Shown: positions 33,245 to 47,830 of the stretch, piece after piece
Layout of the letters: each line of letters starts with the position of its first letter
Position numbering within the stretch: the first letter of the stretch is position 1
Notes under the pieces: generated by a model
What the model saw: only the letters and a program-made list of their open reading frames with translations
What the model was told of the DNA's origin: nothing
The model's database searches: none
Program-made: the position numbers and the translations under genes
Assembly: GCA_016098155.1 (NCBI GenBank)
Contig: JAAAJB010000028.1
Coordinates: 1 to 64,000, forward strand
Source: Actinomortierella ambigua
Taxonomy: Eukaryota; Mortierellomycota; Mortierellomycetes; Mortierellales; Mortierellaceae
Direction: 5' to 3'
Length of the DNA stretch: 64,000 nucleotides

Positions 33245-36200
33245 CTACCACAATGTACGGCACAGAGGGCAGCTGGCCGAGTTGGCGCTCGAGTGGAACC
33301 ACTTGTACAGACAGGAAGCGTGGAACTTGTTCTTGCACGTCTTGCACGTCTTGGTCGGCAACGACCGGTCTTGGAGCGACACAATCGAATAACAGATCGT
33401 ACAATCCTCCACGCCATCGAAATGCAGCCCGACATTCCGTCGGAACATCGTCAACGCATCAATCAACGATCCATTCTGCGCCGCCACCACACCGGCCACA
33501 GCCAACATCCACGCGCGCCATCGGGCCTCCTTCACACCCACGCGCTGCGTGCCCTCGACTTCAATCTGCCGCAGCGGGAAATTGCTCGGCAACCGGATCA
33601 CAATCTCCATCGTCGCCTCGTCGATCTGGAACGACGCCGTCACCTCCGACGTGTTCTTCGACACCTTGATCTGCAGATCCTTCAACTCCTCCGCCAACGC
33701 CGACGAGGGCGCCGCCTGCGCCTGCGCCTGTGCCTTGTTCAGCGCGTCCAGCTCCCGCACGACCAACAGCGACGAGAATGACTTTTCCGTCAGTTGCTCA
33801 GCCGCAATCGACAGCTGGCGACTCTTGCACTCGGTCCACCAGATACGAGCCAGGCTCGGTACATTGGCCAGACAGGCATAGTACAGATGACCCGCCAACA
33901 ACGGGAACCCAATCTCGGGACTCGCCAGGTCCAACCCCTCCACGTGGTACTCGGTAACGCTCCACCGGCTCAGATCAAACGGCTCCTGTCCAGCCTTGGA
34001 CTTTTTACGAGAAGAACCGTGGCTACCGGTCTTTGCGGCTGTAGACGCTGCAGACGGCGATGGTGACGAAGACGACGACAAGTCTCCGCCTGGCCGGATT
34101 CCAAGCAAGTGGAACAGGTACGGCAGGAACCCTTCCATCGTCGCTGCCTGGCGCAACTGGCCTGCCAATCCAGACTTGACCTTGTATGTCGTGTTCTCAA
34201 ACAGGCTAAACGCCAGCTTCCATGCAAGGAGATAGCCCAACACCTCGTGCGACATGAGCTTCTCCTCCATGGCTACCACACCGCCCTCGCCCATGGCATG
34301 GTCGTCGTCGCCGTCGTCATCATCAGCTTGCTCTTCTTCTCCCTGGCCTGGAGTCTCATCATTGTCCTCGTGACCAGCATGTGCAGGCGAGGCCAAGAAC
34401 GAAAACTCTAGAGCGCGCTCTTCCTCATCATCATCCGCGTCGACATTGACATCCATGACCGGGTATCCCAAAGGTGGCTGCGAAATCAGCGCCCACAGCG
34501 ATCGCGGGAACACTGGCCTGTCCATCTTGTCGCCATCACCATCGGCCTCCGCCGCTGTCGCCTGCTGCTGCTCGTCCTCGTCCTCCTCTCCCTCACCAAG
34601 GGGCGACGGTGGACCGGCGACCTCGAGCTGGATCGCCAGAGCCTCAACCCGCTCCGCCAACAAGATCTCGAGCTGGCGATACGCCAATCGCTGCAGGGCC
34701 GTCGACGGCAGTCTCAACAATCCGCAATAATCGGCCATCGACCCATGCGACAGCACCACGGCCCGGTCGGCGTGCTCACACAGCCGCGCGAGCGCCTCTT
34801 GGTACTCGCGACGAGGACGGTCCATCTGGGGTTCCATGCCAACACGGCGCCCACCACGACCACGACGACCATCGCCTCGATCCTCGGCCGCCTCACGCCC
34901 AATGGCCTGTAGGGCGTGGACCAGGATCGACTCGCCATGTTCTTCCCACGTCCGTTGAATGTCCTCCTCCGTCTCGCCCAGTTCAATCAGCTTCACGGCC
35001 AGTCGACTCGCTCGCTCCAGAACGACCATCGCTCCCGTGGTGAGGGTGGTGGTGGGTGTTGTCGTCATCGTCATCGTCATCTCAAACGACCGATCGACCA
35101 ACCCCACCATCAGATCCCAGTGCGCGCCCGGCAGCTCCTGGACCTGGTCCGCCAGCGAGTTGAGCAGCGTCAGCAGCTGAGCAAAGACCAGGTAAGGGTG
35201 TTGGTCTTCGAGTTGTTGTCCACCCTGTGGCGCAAACAGCGCCGACTCGCTCTCTTCCCATCGACGGATCGCCTGAAGCAGGTGCATGGTACGATGCTGA
35301 GGCAATGATGACGACGACGACGACATTGCGACAAGCGCCGACGAGAGCAACACCAACCGCCGAATCATGAGCTTATTCGACGCAGAGGCTTCGTGTGGTC
35401 GCGTCGCGCCTAGCTCGCTAGCCCAATAGTTGAGCAGGTTGGTAAACTCGGTCGTCTCGCTCAATCGGTTGGCCAGGGCCACGACTATCGCCGTCGACAC
35501 CGAGAGATTATCTTTTTACGAGAGAGAGAGAGAGAGAGAGAAAGGACCGGAAAGGAGGGATAGAGCCTTTGTTAGCTGGGAATGGATATGTAGAGAGCTC
35601 ATCGTGGAGGAGGAGGGGGAAAGGATGGGGGAAAGAGAAAAGAGAAAGACGGGCAAAGTCGGGGGGGGGGAGGTGCGCGGGCAGGAGTAGCTGGAGAGAA
35701 CATCATAAAAAAAATTTTTTTACCTGTATCGCTTTTCAAAATTTGGCACCAAGCTTTAGCATCGGACGCAGTGACATCCGACTCGGTGACACCAATAGCG
35801 GTCCGCAACAGTTCGGAGAAGATGCGTTCCGAGTAGCCGTCCACACCGTCAACCACCAAGTCGCGGAAGTAGCTGAGCAAACCGCGCTCAATCATGTCCG
35901 TCTCATCCCCGTCCTCGTCCTCGTCCGCTCCACCAGCACCACCCATCCAATGCCGGAGAAGACGCGTCTCCCACGGCTCATCGTCGTCGCCGTCCTGAAC
36001 CGCGACCGCCATCCATTGCATGACCAAGCTCCCGATATCGCGCGCCATCGCCCGGAACACAATCGTATTGGCCTCGGCGTGCTGACCTTCCTCCGTCGAG
36101 AACAGCCCACACGCACCACCACCAACACCGACACCGCCGCTGCCGCCGCCGCTGGTCTGCAGCGAGGGCAACTGCAACGCGTCTAGGAACAGCTGGCGGA

Positions 36201-39200
36201 CTACCAGAAGCTCCTTGAGGATCCACGTCATCTCATGGGGATGTCGCAGCACCAAGACCGTCCAGTTCTCCCTCCGCAGCAACTCAAACGTAAACACGGC
36301 TAGACGACCATAGGCCGTAAGGCCAAAGACATCGGACGGAGGCACTGCGGAGGACAATGGTCGTCGTGTGTAGCAAGAGAGTTCGGAGGACAGGGTGGAA
36401 GGAATCTCACCACAGTACAGCGCTGCCACGATGGGGTCCCGCATGGCTAGCGACATATCCGGGCGGCGAGGCGACGCCGACTGGCGGAGGTCTCTCCAGT
36501 GGTGGGCATCAAAGAAAAAGTCCTTGTACAGGCTGAATTTGTCTTCGGATCCTTGAAGGTCCAGCAGAGAGGCCAGCTGGCGCACTTGGTTCACAAAGTC
36601 CACGGGGCTATTTTTTTTTTGTTATGAGAGAGTTGTGGTTTGTTTGAACAGCGGGGGTTGTTAGTTTCAGAAGGACGACCAACAAATAATAATTAAAGAT
36701 GAAAGGTAGTAAAAAAAAAAAAAATCATACCTAACAGTGCGGGTCATATCATGGAGCGATTCCATGATATGCTCCTTCAACGCATCCTTCAAAAGATCCT
36801 TGAGCTCCCCATCTCCCTTGGACAAGAGGCGGATCATCTGCAAGCACTCCTGGGCATCGGCCTCGTGATGCAGCGTAGGGTCAAACATGCACACAATCAT
36901 CCGTTCCAGAAAGCCCCTACACTCATCCCCGTCATCTCCATTTTCGTCCGCGCCCAACAGCAGCAGTGGCACAATATCCTCGCACGCCTGCGACAGGATG
37001 TGTAGACTGGCCACAACAGCAGTACCAGCACCAGCACCACCACTGGTCACGGCCACCCCTCCGCTTCCACTTGCCGATTCAAGCTCCTTGACATGTCTCT
37101 CCAGGTCCTCGACCAGTCGCTCCACGATCTGAACACGGACCTGCGCGCCCACAATCGAGTCTGCACGCAGCGCGCTTTGGATCAGTTGTTGCCGCACAGG
37201 CGTCATCACCGGTGTCGTGATCGACAACACAAAGCGGTCCAGAGCTTCCAACTGCAGCGAGAAGGGCAAGGCCGTCGCTGCGCTACATGTCCGCTCCAGA
37301 ATGCCTTGGACAACAGAGACTTGATGATCCATCCTGAGGGTAGTCGCCGCCTTTGCCTTGGACGACGATGATGATGATGTTGTTGTTGTTGCTGTGGTGG
37401 TGGTGGTGGTGGTGGGAGCGCCAGCTTGAAGAATCGACTGCATCACGTCCCGCCAGACCTTGGCAGCCGTCTCAGGCTCCTTGGCATGGCTGAGGTAGCC
37501 TGCAAAGAGGTCCAGGAGGTGGGACAGGCTTTCGTTGCTGGTGGTGGTGGAGGATGCCTCCAATGTGTCCGCGGTGGCCTCTTGCAGGTCGTCGGATGAC
37601 GAGGCAGAGACGGTCGACGGCTCGTCGGAGGTGGTCAGGAGCATGTTGACAAACTGGCTGTCGAAGAATGCCGGGATGGCCTGCTGGCTGTCCGTGTTGG
37701 AAAAGACCACCACCTCAAAGTGGAGAGCGAATTGGGACAACAGTTGGGACGGACCAAAAGAGCCAGCTATGAACAATAATAATATCAAAGACAAAAAAAA
37801 ATCATGTCAATATGGAGCAGAGTTGTCATTCTGATTTGACTCCTCCCAAAATCAAAGGGGGAAAAAAAACATCCTCCAAAGTTTTTTTTTCCCTCCACTT
37901 ACTCGATGCACACTGCTTCGCAACCACCTGAACAAGTCGATCGACTGCTTTATCGACCTTCTCGCTCAGCGCCTCATCGCCCTTCTCGGCCGCGACGCGC
38001 GAAAGCTCGCTCAGCAACAGGACGGCGCGCTTGCCGCGCCGCACATACTCTCGATCACCTGTGGTGGAGGCGCCCGCGCTCGTGCCCTGGGTGTACGTGG
38101 CAACCAACTCGAGCATTCCTTCGACCACAGGGTTCCACACACCCTCCATGACCTTGTCCTGGAGCGAGGGCACACCAAGCAGGACCGCCAGATGGGTGCT
38201 GATCCGCTTGGCGACATTGGCCTCGTCGTCTAGTTTGGCCGCCGCTGCGGGCTTGCTCGCTGGGAACCCTTGCAGGAACTGCTGAACGAGCGTCGTCATC
38301 ATTTCCATGACCGCCAGCTGTCCTGGTTGAGTTGTCTCCGATTTTCTAAAACAAATAAACAAAATAAAATGTAACATGGATCAGTAACAACCATGGACAA
38401 CTCGAGAGGAGGCAAGTGCGTGAGAGACAAAAAAAAAGGTAGGGGGAGGGGAAGGGCTACTCACCCAAAGCGGACGGTAAAGTAGACAAGACACTCAACA
38501 TAGGCTTCCAGAAGCCGGCCTGCGCCGTCTTTTCCGCGCTCCAGCAGCGGAGCCTCCAAGCCCTTCCAAATATCATCAAAGAATGTCCGAATAAACGGCA
38601 AGCCCGTGCCTTGTTTGCCCACGACTGTCGCATCATTCCAGCTCGACGCCAGCGGCAACAGACCGCGGTACGTGACCAACGTCGATCCATGGCCTGCCGC
38701 CTTCAAGAATTGGGTGAACAAGACCATGACGGGCTTCTTGCTCTCAAGAGTCACCTGCCACGACTCCGGAAAATGCTTCGTCAGCATCAACAACGCATCC
38801 CATAGATCACCGTGCGTCGTCTGATCCGTGTCATTCAAGGCCGCCGGGAAGAACTCCCTGGCGACCAACTCAAGACGAGACGGGATCACGCGGGGGGCTG
38901 CCCTGTGAAGGATCATGCGCAGCAGACTATAGGCCGCACGACGGACCATTGGGTGTGGGTAGGCGAAATACTTCCAGAGTTTTTGGTTGTCCAACAGGGC
39001 ATCGATCTCCGCCGTCGCACCTTGCTTGGCCCAGCCTTCTTCCGATAGATGCTCAAACAGGTAGCCGAGCGTATAGAGCGCACTGGCCGCCACGCGCGCA
39101 AACCGAGTCTCGCGCTCCTCGGGAGTCGTGAATCGAGGGTCACTCAACGTCTCGGGGGTCTTGATCAGCAACAGCTCGCTCAGGTGGTGACTCACCAAAT

Positions 39201-39855
39201 CCTTGAGACAAAACAACAACACCTGCTCGCGCTTCTTGGGGTCGGGGAACGCCGCCTGGAAACTCTCGCTCGCGAGTCGGGCCACATCCCTCGACGGGTC
39301 AAAAAAGGTACCGAGCCAGCTACCCAACACCTCCTTGAGAAACGGCGCCAGCTTCTTCTTGGCCCGTCGGACCATCAGCGCATGGACGGTGTTGGTGCTG
39401 AATCGCACCCGTCGGTCCACATCGGTCGTCAGCTTGGTGTACAGCTTCACCCATGGTCCAATCGCCTCCTGTGTCGGCGTCATCCTGTAGTCGCTCTCCT
39501 TGGAAGATGAAGAAGGCTCGTCTTCGGGTTGACCCCGAACCCATGTCTCCAGATCCTCCAATGCTCGCAGCTTCGTCGTCGTGTCGCGCTTCGTCATCAA
39601 CCGCTTCAAGATCATCGCCAGCTCGCCGTTGCTGATCACCTGGACGCCTGCCAGATCGCCATCGAACGATGCGCCGCCTCCTCCTCCTGCTGCTCCTCCT
39701 GTAGACGAGCCATTACCACCACTGCTTCCGGAGGGTGATCCTGTTCGCCCCGGTGTCGTCGATGCTACGTAGCTCTGAGAGGCCTGAAAGGACGGCGATG
39801 CAAACTGGGCGAACCCGCCCAGCGCTGCCGCCGACAATTTGGATGACCCTGGCAT
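33245..39855 (-). CDS. LTN1: E3 ubiquitin-protein ligase listerin (ribosome quality control)
   Basis: Exons (minus) 39855-38465, 38345-37903, 37766-36731, 36607-35724 and 35511-33245, with phases 2, 1, 2, 1; 2006 residues, longer than yeast Rkr1/Ltn1. Listerin binds stalled 60S subunits with Rqc2 and ubiquitinates the nascent chain. The N-terminal domain is recognisable by LGGFAQFASPSF, later LMTKRDTTTKLRALEDL and VDRRVRFSTNTVHALMV. HEAT/ARM-like helical repeats fill the middle. The last 55 residues are the RING: CTICYSIVSLQ, CKTCKNKFHASCLYKWF and CPLCRTLW, with all eight zinc ligands present and the protein ending in TLW. The acceptor of exon 5 (GTAAAAAG) follows a (TC)n tract. Extra length comes from Ser/Gly and acidic insertions. 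Confidence 0.95.
35519..35541. repeat. (GA)n microsatellite forming the pyrimidine tract of listerin intron 4
   Basis: Read on the minus strand it is (TC)n ending 7 nt before the AAAAAG acceptor at 35512, exactly where a polypyrimidine tract belongs. Confidence 0.85.
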
Positions 39856-40625
39856 GGCACTCGTGCCTGCTATCTCGGCTGCACGGCTATATATATTGTT
39901 GATGTTGTGGTTGTCATCGTGGTCATGCGTATCATGTTAGCATAGTGTTTTAAAAAAAGTTCAAGAGGACTGATAGTCTTCTATGCTGATGGTGAGACAA
40001 CTACAACACGCGAACAACGTTCTGTCGTTGAACACTAATGAATGTTTTTGTCCGGCTCATTCTTCATTTGCATAAACTTGCCTGCTGTTCGCTGCGCGGA
40101 CATTTCCCTTGGTACGAGGTGCTTGTTTTGGGGGCATATGCGGATGGTGTTTGAATGAGAGGGTAAAAAAAAAAAAAGAAGTTTTGCGATGCACACAACG
40201 AACAAGTTGCCACCCCACCCCCTTCTATTGCGGCGAGACTTCCTCCCCCAGACCAGCCAAGCCACAGTCCATGGCCCGTTGGACACTTTGGAGCAAATAT
40301 AAAAAAATGTCGTCGTTCTCTCCGCGCCTGCGGCTCACGAATTAAGGTGTATTGGATGTGCAAAGGGGAACAAATGTACAGAGGTGGCTATGGTACAGTT
40401 ATGTGCTACAATGAGGTAAAGGAGGTGGGAGTGAAGGTAGAAGAAAAAAACACATACACACAAAAAAAAAAAAAAAAAAGGCCGCAGTAGAGTATTGGGT
40501 ACGTGGGGAGGGAGGGGCGAGCGGACACGTAACGAGGAAGAGAGAAAGAAACTGTACAGCTCTCATCCGCGAGAAAACATGTCAACAACATCTTCCCTCC
40601 TTCCCTTTTCCCATCTTCTCCATCC
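39856..40625. other. Intergenic region upstream of listerin
   Basis: These 770 bp separate the listerin start from the Cdh1 stop, both on the minus strand. They hold A-runs and no supported frame; the listerin promoter and Cdh1 3' UTR should lie here. Confidence 0.6.
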
Positions 40626-42985
40626 TTAACGGATGGTGGCTGTGGGCATCGACAGACCATCGTCTTCCCGTCGCTCACTCTTGCTCTTTTGAAAAACATT
40701 CCAGAAACGCAGCGTCTCATCGCCTGCGCCCGTGACAATCGTCTGCCCATCAGGCGATAGTGCCAGGTACAGCACACGTGTGTTATGACCCGTCAGCGTC
40801 GCTACCGTCTCCATCGACGGGTATTTCCAGATCAAGACCTGGTTCTGTGAGAATCCGTGCGTTGACACCAACTCGCTACTTGTCCGTGACCACGCCAGAT
40901 TACAGACCTGCGACCCGGTATCCGTCGCATGGACGGCTGTCCCAATCGTCGTGTTCCAGAATCGAATATGGCGGTCCTGTGTACCGCCTCCGCTAGCTAG
41001 CAATCCGGCCGTGTGCGGACTCCAGTCAATCGCCTTCACGGCCGCCGTGTGGTCTCGAAAAGTGTACAATGGCGAAGTCGACTGCTTCTCCCAGACCAGC
41101 AGCCGGTTGTCGTTTCCTCCCGATGCAAGTTGAGTGCCGCTGGCATTCCACTTTAGCCCACACACCTAAAAGGTTAAGAAAAAAAGAGAAAAAGGCGAAT
41201 GTTAAGGACAAATACGTGTGAGCATTTCCCTATCTTTGCATGATGACAATCTTGGGTAGACAAAAAAAAAGGCTGGGATAGCGATCCGTACTTCACCATT
41301 ATGGCCAATCAGTCGATGCTGCCATTGTCCTGGAGCTCGGACGTCTCGATGTAAAATGTTTCGATCGCGAGATCCAGAAGTCAAGATATGGTCGCTCCAA
41401 GCTAGCACGCCAACCCTGCTGGAATGGCCCTTCATGGACCGTACGCGCTTTGCTGCCTCCACGTCCCAGATCTGGACAAGCCCACGGTTGGTCCCGACCG
41501 CCAAATGTGTACCCTAATGTTTCGAGCATTTTAAAAGAAAAAAAAAAGGGTTATTCATTAGTAAGCAATACACAAAATCAGAATTCACGAAAAAAAAAAT
41601 CCAGTCAGAGAATCACCTACAGGACTGATCCAGTTAATCGAGGTGACAATATCGTTGCCAAGATTGCACAGCTGCGTGACATTGCTGGTCAAGGCACTCC
41701 AGAGGTAGACCGAATTTCCCAGGCCAACCCCGAGTTCGTTCCTCGACGACCAATCCACGAGGTTGAGATAAAAATCGTCTTGCAGATCCGGTGCATCCAG
41801 GATCTTGAAGGGTACTTTGCTGATCGCCCTCGGAGTCTTTTTTGGACTCAGCAACAGCTTTCTGCTCTCAATCGACATGGGTGTGGCCGAGTAGATTTGC
41901 CGCGAGGGCGAGTCAAAATGGAACGTGTTGCGTGTCGTCGTCGTCGAATATGCAAAGAGTCGTCGTGGCGTTCCCTGCACGGCATTGTCAAATGGGGTAT
42001 GTGCCGTTGGTAGATTCAGTTCGTTCGCAATGACAGTGTCATGGGTGAGATATTGGGCCTTTTTGGTCGGGTCTACAGGTGTGCCGGATGGGTGAGAGAT
42101 GCTTTGTATTCGATGGCGTGAGGGTGTGGATGGTGTCTCAGGTAGTAGGTCGTAGTGCTCAGAGAGCATGCCTTCCCGAACAGGAATGTATCTATTCATC
42201 AAGCGAAGAAGTAAACCCGCAATGGTCAGGTGGGCTTTTCTACTCATACTATTGTCTGTCCGTTCCATGACTGTGTGTGCTCTCCGTTACCTATCATAGA
42301 TTTTTTTCTTGGATGGTGATTTGAGTGGTGGTGATCGCATTATGGATGATGATGATGATGATCCTGGAAACCCAGGTATATCAGACTGAAGCGGATAGTT
42401 GAGAATCTTGCGTGAAGGTGTGGAGGGTATGTTGGTGATGGTGGTGGTGGTGGTGGTATTTTGAGCAGGGGTACTACTCCCTTGTTGGTGCCAGCTCTGG
42501 TTCGAACCCTCGCCATTAGCGAGGATGTTGTTGGCACTGCTACTGCTTGAACTTCCGTTCGCCCATTGATTGTCCGTGTTGCCAAGGATGTTGTCATGGT
42601 TTGCTGTGTTGGAAAACGATGCCGGTTGCTTCCCTGCCGCGGTGGTCGATAGCATCCCTGCCGCCGAGCCCCTCCGGCCATTCCCCCTGGCCCCGCTATC
42701 TCTTGTTGGTGTCCCTGGTGGTCCACGGTTCCTTGTTGTGGAGCGGGCGTTGGAACCATGGCGAATAGCTCCTGTCAAGTCATGGCTAGAAGCTGCTGCA
42801 GACGATGAGGATGAAGAGGACGACGACGACGCGCCATGGCGGAGAGACGACGTGATGCTTGGCCTCCTCTGTTGGTGGAATGGAGAATTGGAAGAGTGGC
42901 GGAAGGGATCCCAGCTTGCCATGGAGGTGGACGCGGCATCAGCCTGCTGGCGCGCCTTGACACGCTTCTTGAACTGGGAATCCAT
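40626..42985 (-). CDS. CDH1: APC/C activator Cdh1 (fizzy-related) WD40 protein
   Basis: Exons (minus) 42985-42291, 42191-41621, 41513-41292 and 41165-40626; 675 residues. Cdh1 recruits substrates with D- and KEN-boxes to the anaphase-promoting complex in late mitosis and G1. The N-terminal 230 residues are Ser/Asn/Thr-rich with many potential Cdk sites (SP/TP). The C-box DRYIPVR is at about 231-237 and is split by intron 1. The family signature [24 protein letters not shown] leads into the WD40 propeller ([71 protein letters not shown]). The chain ends in TIR, the C-terminal Ile-Arg tail that docks on TPR subunits of the APC/C. LLLSPKK and KVPFK favour Cdh1 over Cdc20. Confidence 0.96.
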
Positions 42986-44702
42986 CAGATGCGCGGCGAC
43001 GGCGATGGCGCTGCTGCCTCAGTAATGTTTTGTACGTGAAATGGCACGCTATTTGAGTTGAACTGTGGGCAGGGTAGCTAGCAGGTGAGAGTGAGATAGG
43101 AAAAAAAAAGTGAGGGAGGAGGGAGGGAGGGCAAGGAGGTGAGTTTGGAAGGGAGCTAGAAGAATATAGAGAGAAGTGAGAGAGAGGGAGAGAGAGCGAG
43201 TGAGTGAGTGAGTGAGAGGGGTGCGCGCAAAGTGTATATGTGGGGAGAGAGTGAGGGGGGGATCAGGGTGAACAATCCAATGGCCAGCAGACAGACAGAT
43301 AGACAGATAGCCCACACACACACAGACAGGTTTGGGCTGATAGAATGGGAACAAGGTTCTCTCTCTCTGTCAGTCATCAGTCAATCAATCAATCAATCAC
43401 TTGCTGGCTTTGGACTTTTTCTCTCTCTATGCTTCGTTGACCCTGCATGCCGCTGTGAAAGGATGGGGGCAAGAAAAAAAAAGAGAATCTGAAGAGTTCG
43501 TCGTCCCTCTTCTCCCCTCTTCTCCCTCCCTCCCCTCCCCCCCTCTCTCTCTTCAGGTCGTTTCCTTCTCCTTCTCCTCCCTTGCATACCCTCCCACGTA
43601 CATGGTGGTCTCTCCCTCTCTCTTTCTCACTCTGGTGGTTGACGGGTAGGATGTCGGTTGATGCGCCAACACAAAAGGATACTTTTTCACTTCCCCACTC
43701 CTCTACCCACTCACCAACTCACATCGAACTAGGGTGTGTCTAACAAAGAGATAGAGAAAGAGAGAGAAAGAGGGAGAGAAAGAGGAAGGGGGGCTGTCAT
43801 GCTGAGAGGATAAGAGGCTGGACCAAGTGGCTAGAACTGAGATGGTCATGTGGCTCAGGCGGGGTGAGGAGGAGAGAGTGGAAGAGAGCTCGTTGACAAC
43901 AACAACGACGACCAGCTGGTCGTTTCAACTATCGCTCTTTCTCCACAAGGCCAGCCTTGCCTCTCCTTTGTTGTTGAGAATGCTGTCAAGTGTTGGAGAG
44001 TGAGCGGGTGAGTGAGTGAGTGAGTGAGTAAGAGAGAGAGAGAGAGATAGAAAGAGAAAAAGGAGCATAGACTCTCACAATGTGTACAATGAAATAAAAT
44101 GTGGCAAGCAGGGTCGAATGAGAAAAGAAAAAAAAAGGTGATGCAATGGCGTTGGGTGTCCACTCACATGAGGGCTGGTGGTGGTGGTGGTGGTGGTGGT
44201 AGTAGCCGCTGCTGCAATGTTTTGGAGTAAGGAGAGTCCCTCGGGACAAGTGCGTTGGTGGTGTGGTGTGGTGTGTTGTGTTGCAGGGCAAGAGAGAGTG
44301 AAAGAGAAGGGAGAAGAGGGGTGAGGCGAGTGGAACAATGAAAAAATGAATGAATTCATCTCGTTGGCCCTCATTGTCCATTCATTCCTTGACACTTTCA
44401 GGATCCCCTTGCGAGGTCTCCCTACCCCTCCCTCTCTTCCCTGCCATACCTCTCACTCACTTGCATTGCAGAAGAGGGTCTCCCCGCCATGCCATCATTG
44501 CATCCAACCATGCCATGTTGATGGTGCTTCCCCACCGCCACCGCCACCATCATGATCATGACTGCGCTCTTACTCAGAGACCCACTTTTTTTTTTTTGAC
44601 CCCAGGACTGGAACAACGACCAAAGTACAGTACGTACCGGTAGGTGACCATTACACACGCTCCTGGTTTCTTAACATTGTTTCTTTCTCATCTCCATACA
44701 CC
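42986..44702. other. Divergent intergenic region between CDH1 and MOCS2B
   Basis: About 1.7 kb of mainly purine-rich simple sequence, including GAGT(GAGT)n runs around 43195-43217 and 44008-44033, a (GGT)n stretch near 44175-44200 and T/C-rich blocks near 43495-43560. Open frames here are composed of these repeats. No gene is supported; both promoters must be in it. Confidence 0.6.
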
Positions 44703-45282
44703 ATGACCTCCAACCACAAGGACTTTGTCTGCATCACAAGTGACCCCATTCGCCTTGAGGCCGTGGCCAACCTTGTCCACGACCCCAAGGCTGGTGCTGT
44801 CTCAACCTTCTCGGGCACCACGCGAGACAATTTTGAAGGTATTGATTGTCTTTGGCATCACCTCGCACAAGATGGCTCATGGATGGGGATAAGTTTGACT
44901 AAAGCGAAAGGCCTCAACCCTCCTTCTCTTTCTCTTTCTCTACTCTACTCTACTCTACTCTGCTTTAGACAAGGTGGTAAAGACGCTGGCGTACGAGGCA
45001 TACATTCCCATGGCTGAAAAGTCGATTCAGGGTCTGATTGACGAGGCGCGTGTCAAGTTTGACATCATGCACGTTGCCATCTACCACAAGATTGGCGACT
45101 GTCCCGTGGGCGACACGTCTGTGGTGATTGCCGTCTCCAGCGCCCATCGTCGGTCTGGCCTCGAAGCCGTGTCGTGGCTGATCGACGAGCTTAAAGTTAA
45201 AGTGCCCATCTGGAAGAAGGAGGTCTACTCCGAGAACACTGGCGGAGGCGCAACCTGGAAGGCCAACAGCACTCTCCCATAA
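44703..45282 (+). CDS. MOCS2B: Molybdopterin synthase catalytic (large) subunit, MoaE type
   Basis: Exons 44703-44838 and 44969-45282 give 149 residues, the usual length. The enzyme adds two sulfurs from the thiocarboxylated small subunit to precursor Z, making molybdopterin for nitrate reductase, sulfite oxidase and similar enzymes. Seen: GAVSTFSGTTRDNFEDK (the family's FxGxVR-like region), YEAYIPMAEKSI, AIYHKIGDCPVGDTSVVIAVSSAHR and PIWKKE with the conserved lysines at about 128-129. Phase 1 junction G|AC restores aspartate. The intron's pyrimidine tract is a TACTC pentamer repeat (44941-44961). Its small subunit is not in this window. A cytosolic location follows from the lack of any targeting sequence. 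Confidence 0.96.
44941..44961 (+). repeat. (TACTC)n pentamer repeat in the MOCS2B intron
   Basis: Four tandem units end 7 nt before the TTTAG acceptor at 44968. They replace the usual T-rich tract and also supply branch-point-like CTAC/CTCT text. Confidence 0.8.
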
Positions 45283-45817
45283 AAAAAAAAGGGCCAAAGA
45301 GACTCGAAGGATGGAATAAAAAATTAAGGATAGGTAACGATGGCATGAATGCAACCCACTCTCCACGATCTGTTTTGATCAGCAATGTCTCTGGAGAGTG
45401 ATTCCTTTTGTATGCCATATCGCTTGCCTGTGGTGAGCGGGGCGGACTTCTGCGACCAACCGCGCTGTTGATCCCTGCTCGCACTCAGCCCACGGTGAAC
45501 AAAGATGAGTCAGAACAACGACAAAAAAAATGGTCGCAACTCCTTATGGGAGCTATAGACGACCTGGAGGCGTGGCAATGCAAGCTGACTGATGACAAGT
45601 ACTCTGAAAGCAGGTGGTGCTTGTACAGAAAGAGAGAGAGAGAGAGAGAGCCAAGGATACCATGTCGAGTGCCTGCTGAGATGAGAACTGGCTGACTTGT
45701 TCTGTCCAGGCGTGTCGGAGAATCTCTACCCAGCCAATAATGCGAGCGTGTGTCTTATGGCAGTGCAACATCCGCCGATGTGCGACTGCGTTTTGGACGA
45801 CGTGTGTTTTGATTTCT

Positions 45818-45848
<31 letters not shown>

Positions 45849-45927
45849 CTGAAGAAGAAAGACTCTCAGACAAACTGTCTGCATTCACTCTTCTCTCTTT
45901 TCCCACCTCCCTAATCAATCACTCACA
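45283..45927. other. Intergenic region between MOCS2B and PRMT1
   Basis: These 645 bp hold the MOCS2B 3' flank (AATAAA at about 45315), a (GA)n run near 45630-45649 and a T-run of about 25 bases near 45826-45848 upstream of the PRMT1 start. No gene is supported. Confidence 0.6.
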
Positions 45928-47462
<1,535 letters not shown>

Positions 47463-47799
47463 AAAGAAAGGACGGAAAAAGCAACAAAAAAAAATACTTT
47501 CATCAAACGTAGAAAAAAAAATCGCCAGGCAGCCGCCCTTCCCTACCTCCCCTTCCCCCAGCTTTTTTTTCATGTAATATAGATTTCTTTCGGAACCACT
47601 TTAGTGGCACAAAAATATGTACAACTTGTTGAAGAGGGAAGAAAAAAGAAAGGCGAGAGAAAAGGGGCGCTAGAAAGGGGGTCTGGTCTACCTATTTCCA
47701 AAGAGGGACAATGCTGGAAATGAGATAGAAGCGAGGGAGGTGGGGCGAAAAAGTATATGCACAACATGGATGAATGATGGATGGTATGTTGGTGGTTTC

Positions 47800-47830
<31 letters not shown>

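Noticed and set aside
45585..45700. A possible C/D-box snoRNA (TGATGA near 45591, CTGA near 45605 and 45692)
   Set aside because: The spacing between C and the first D-like box is only 8 nt, the terminal stem is 4 bp and interrupted, and a GA repeat fills the middle.
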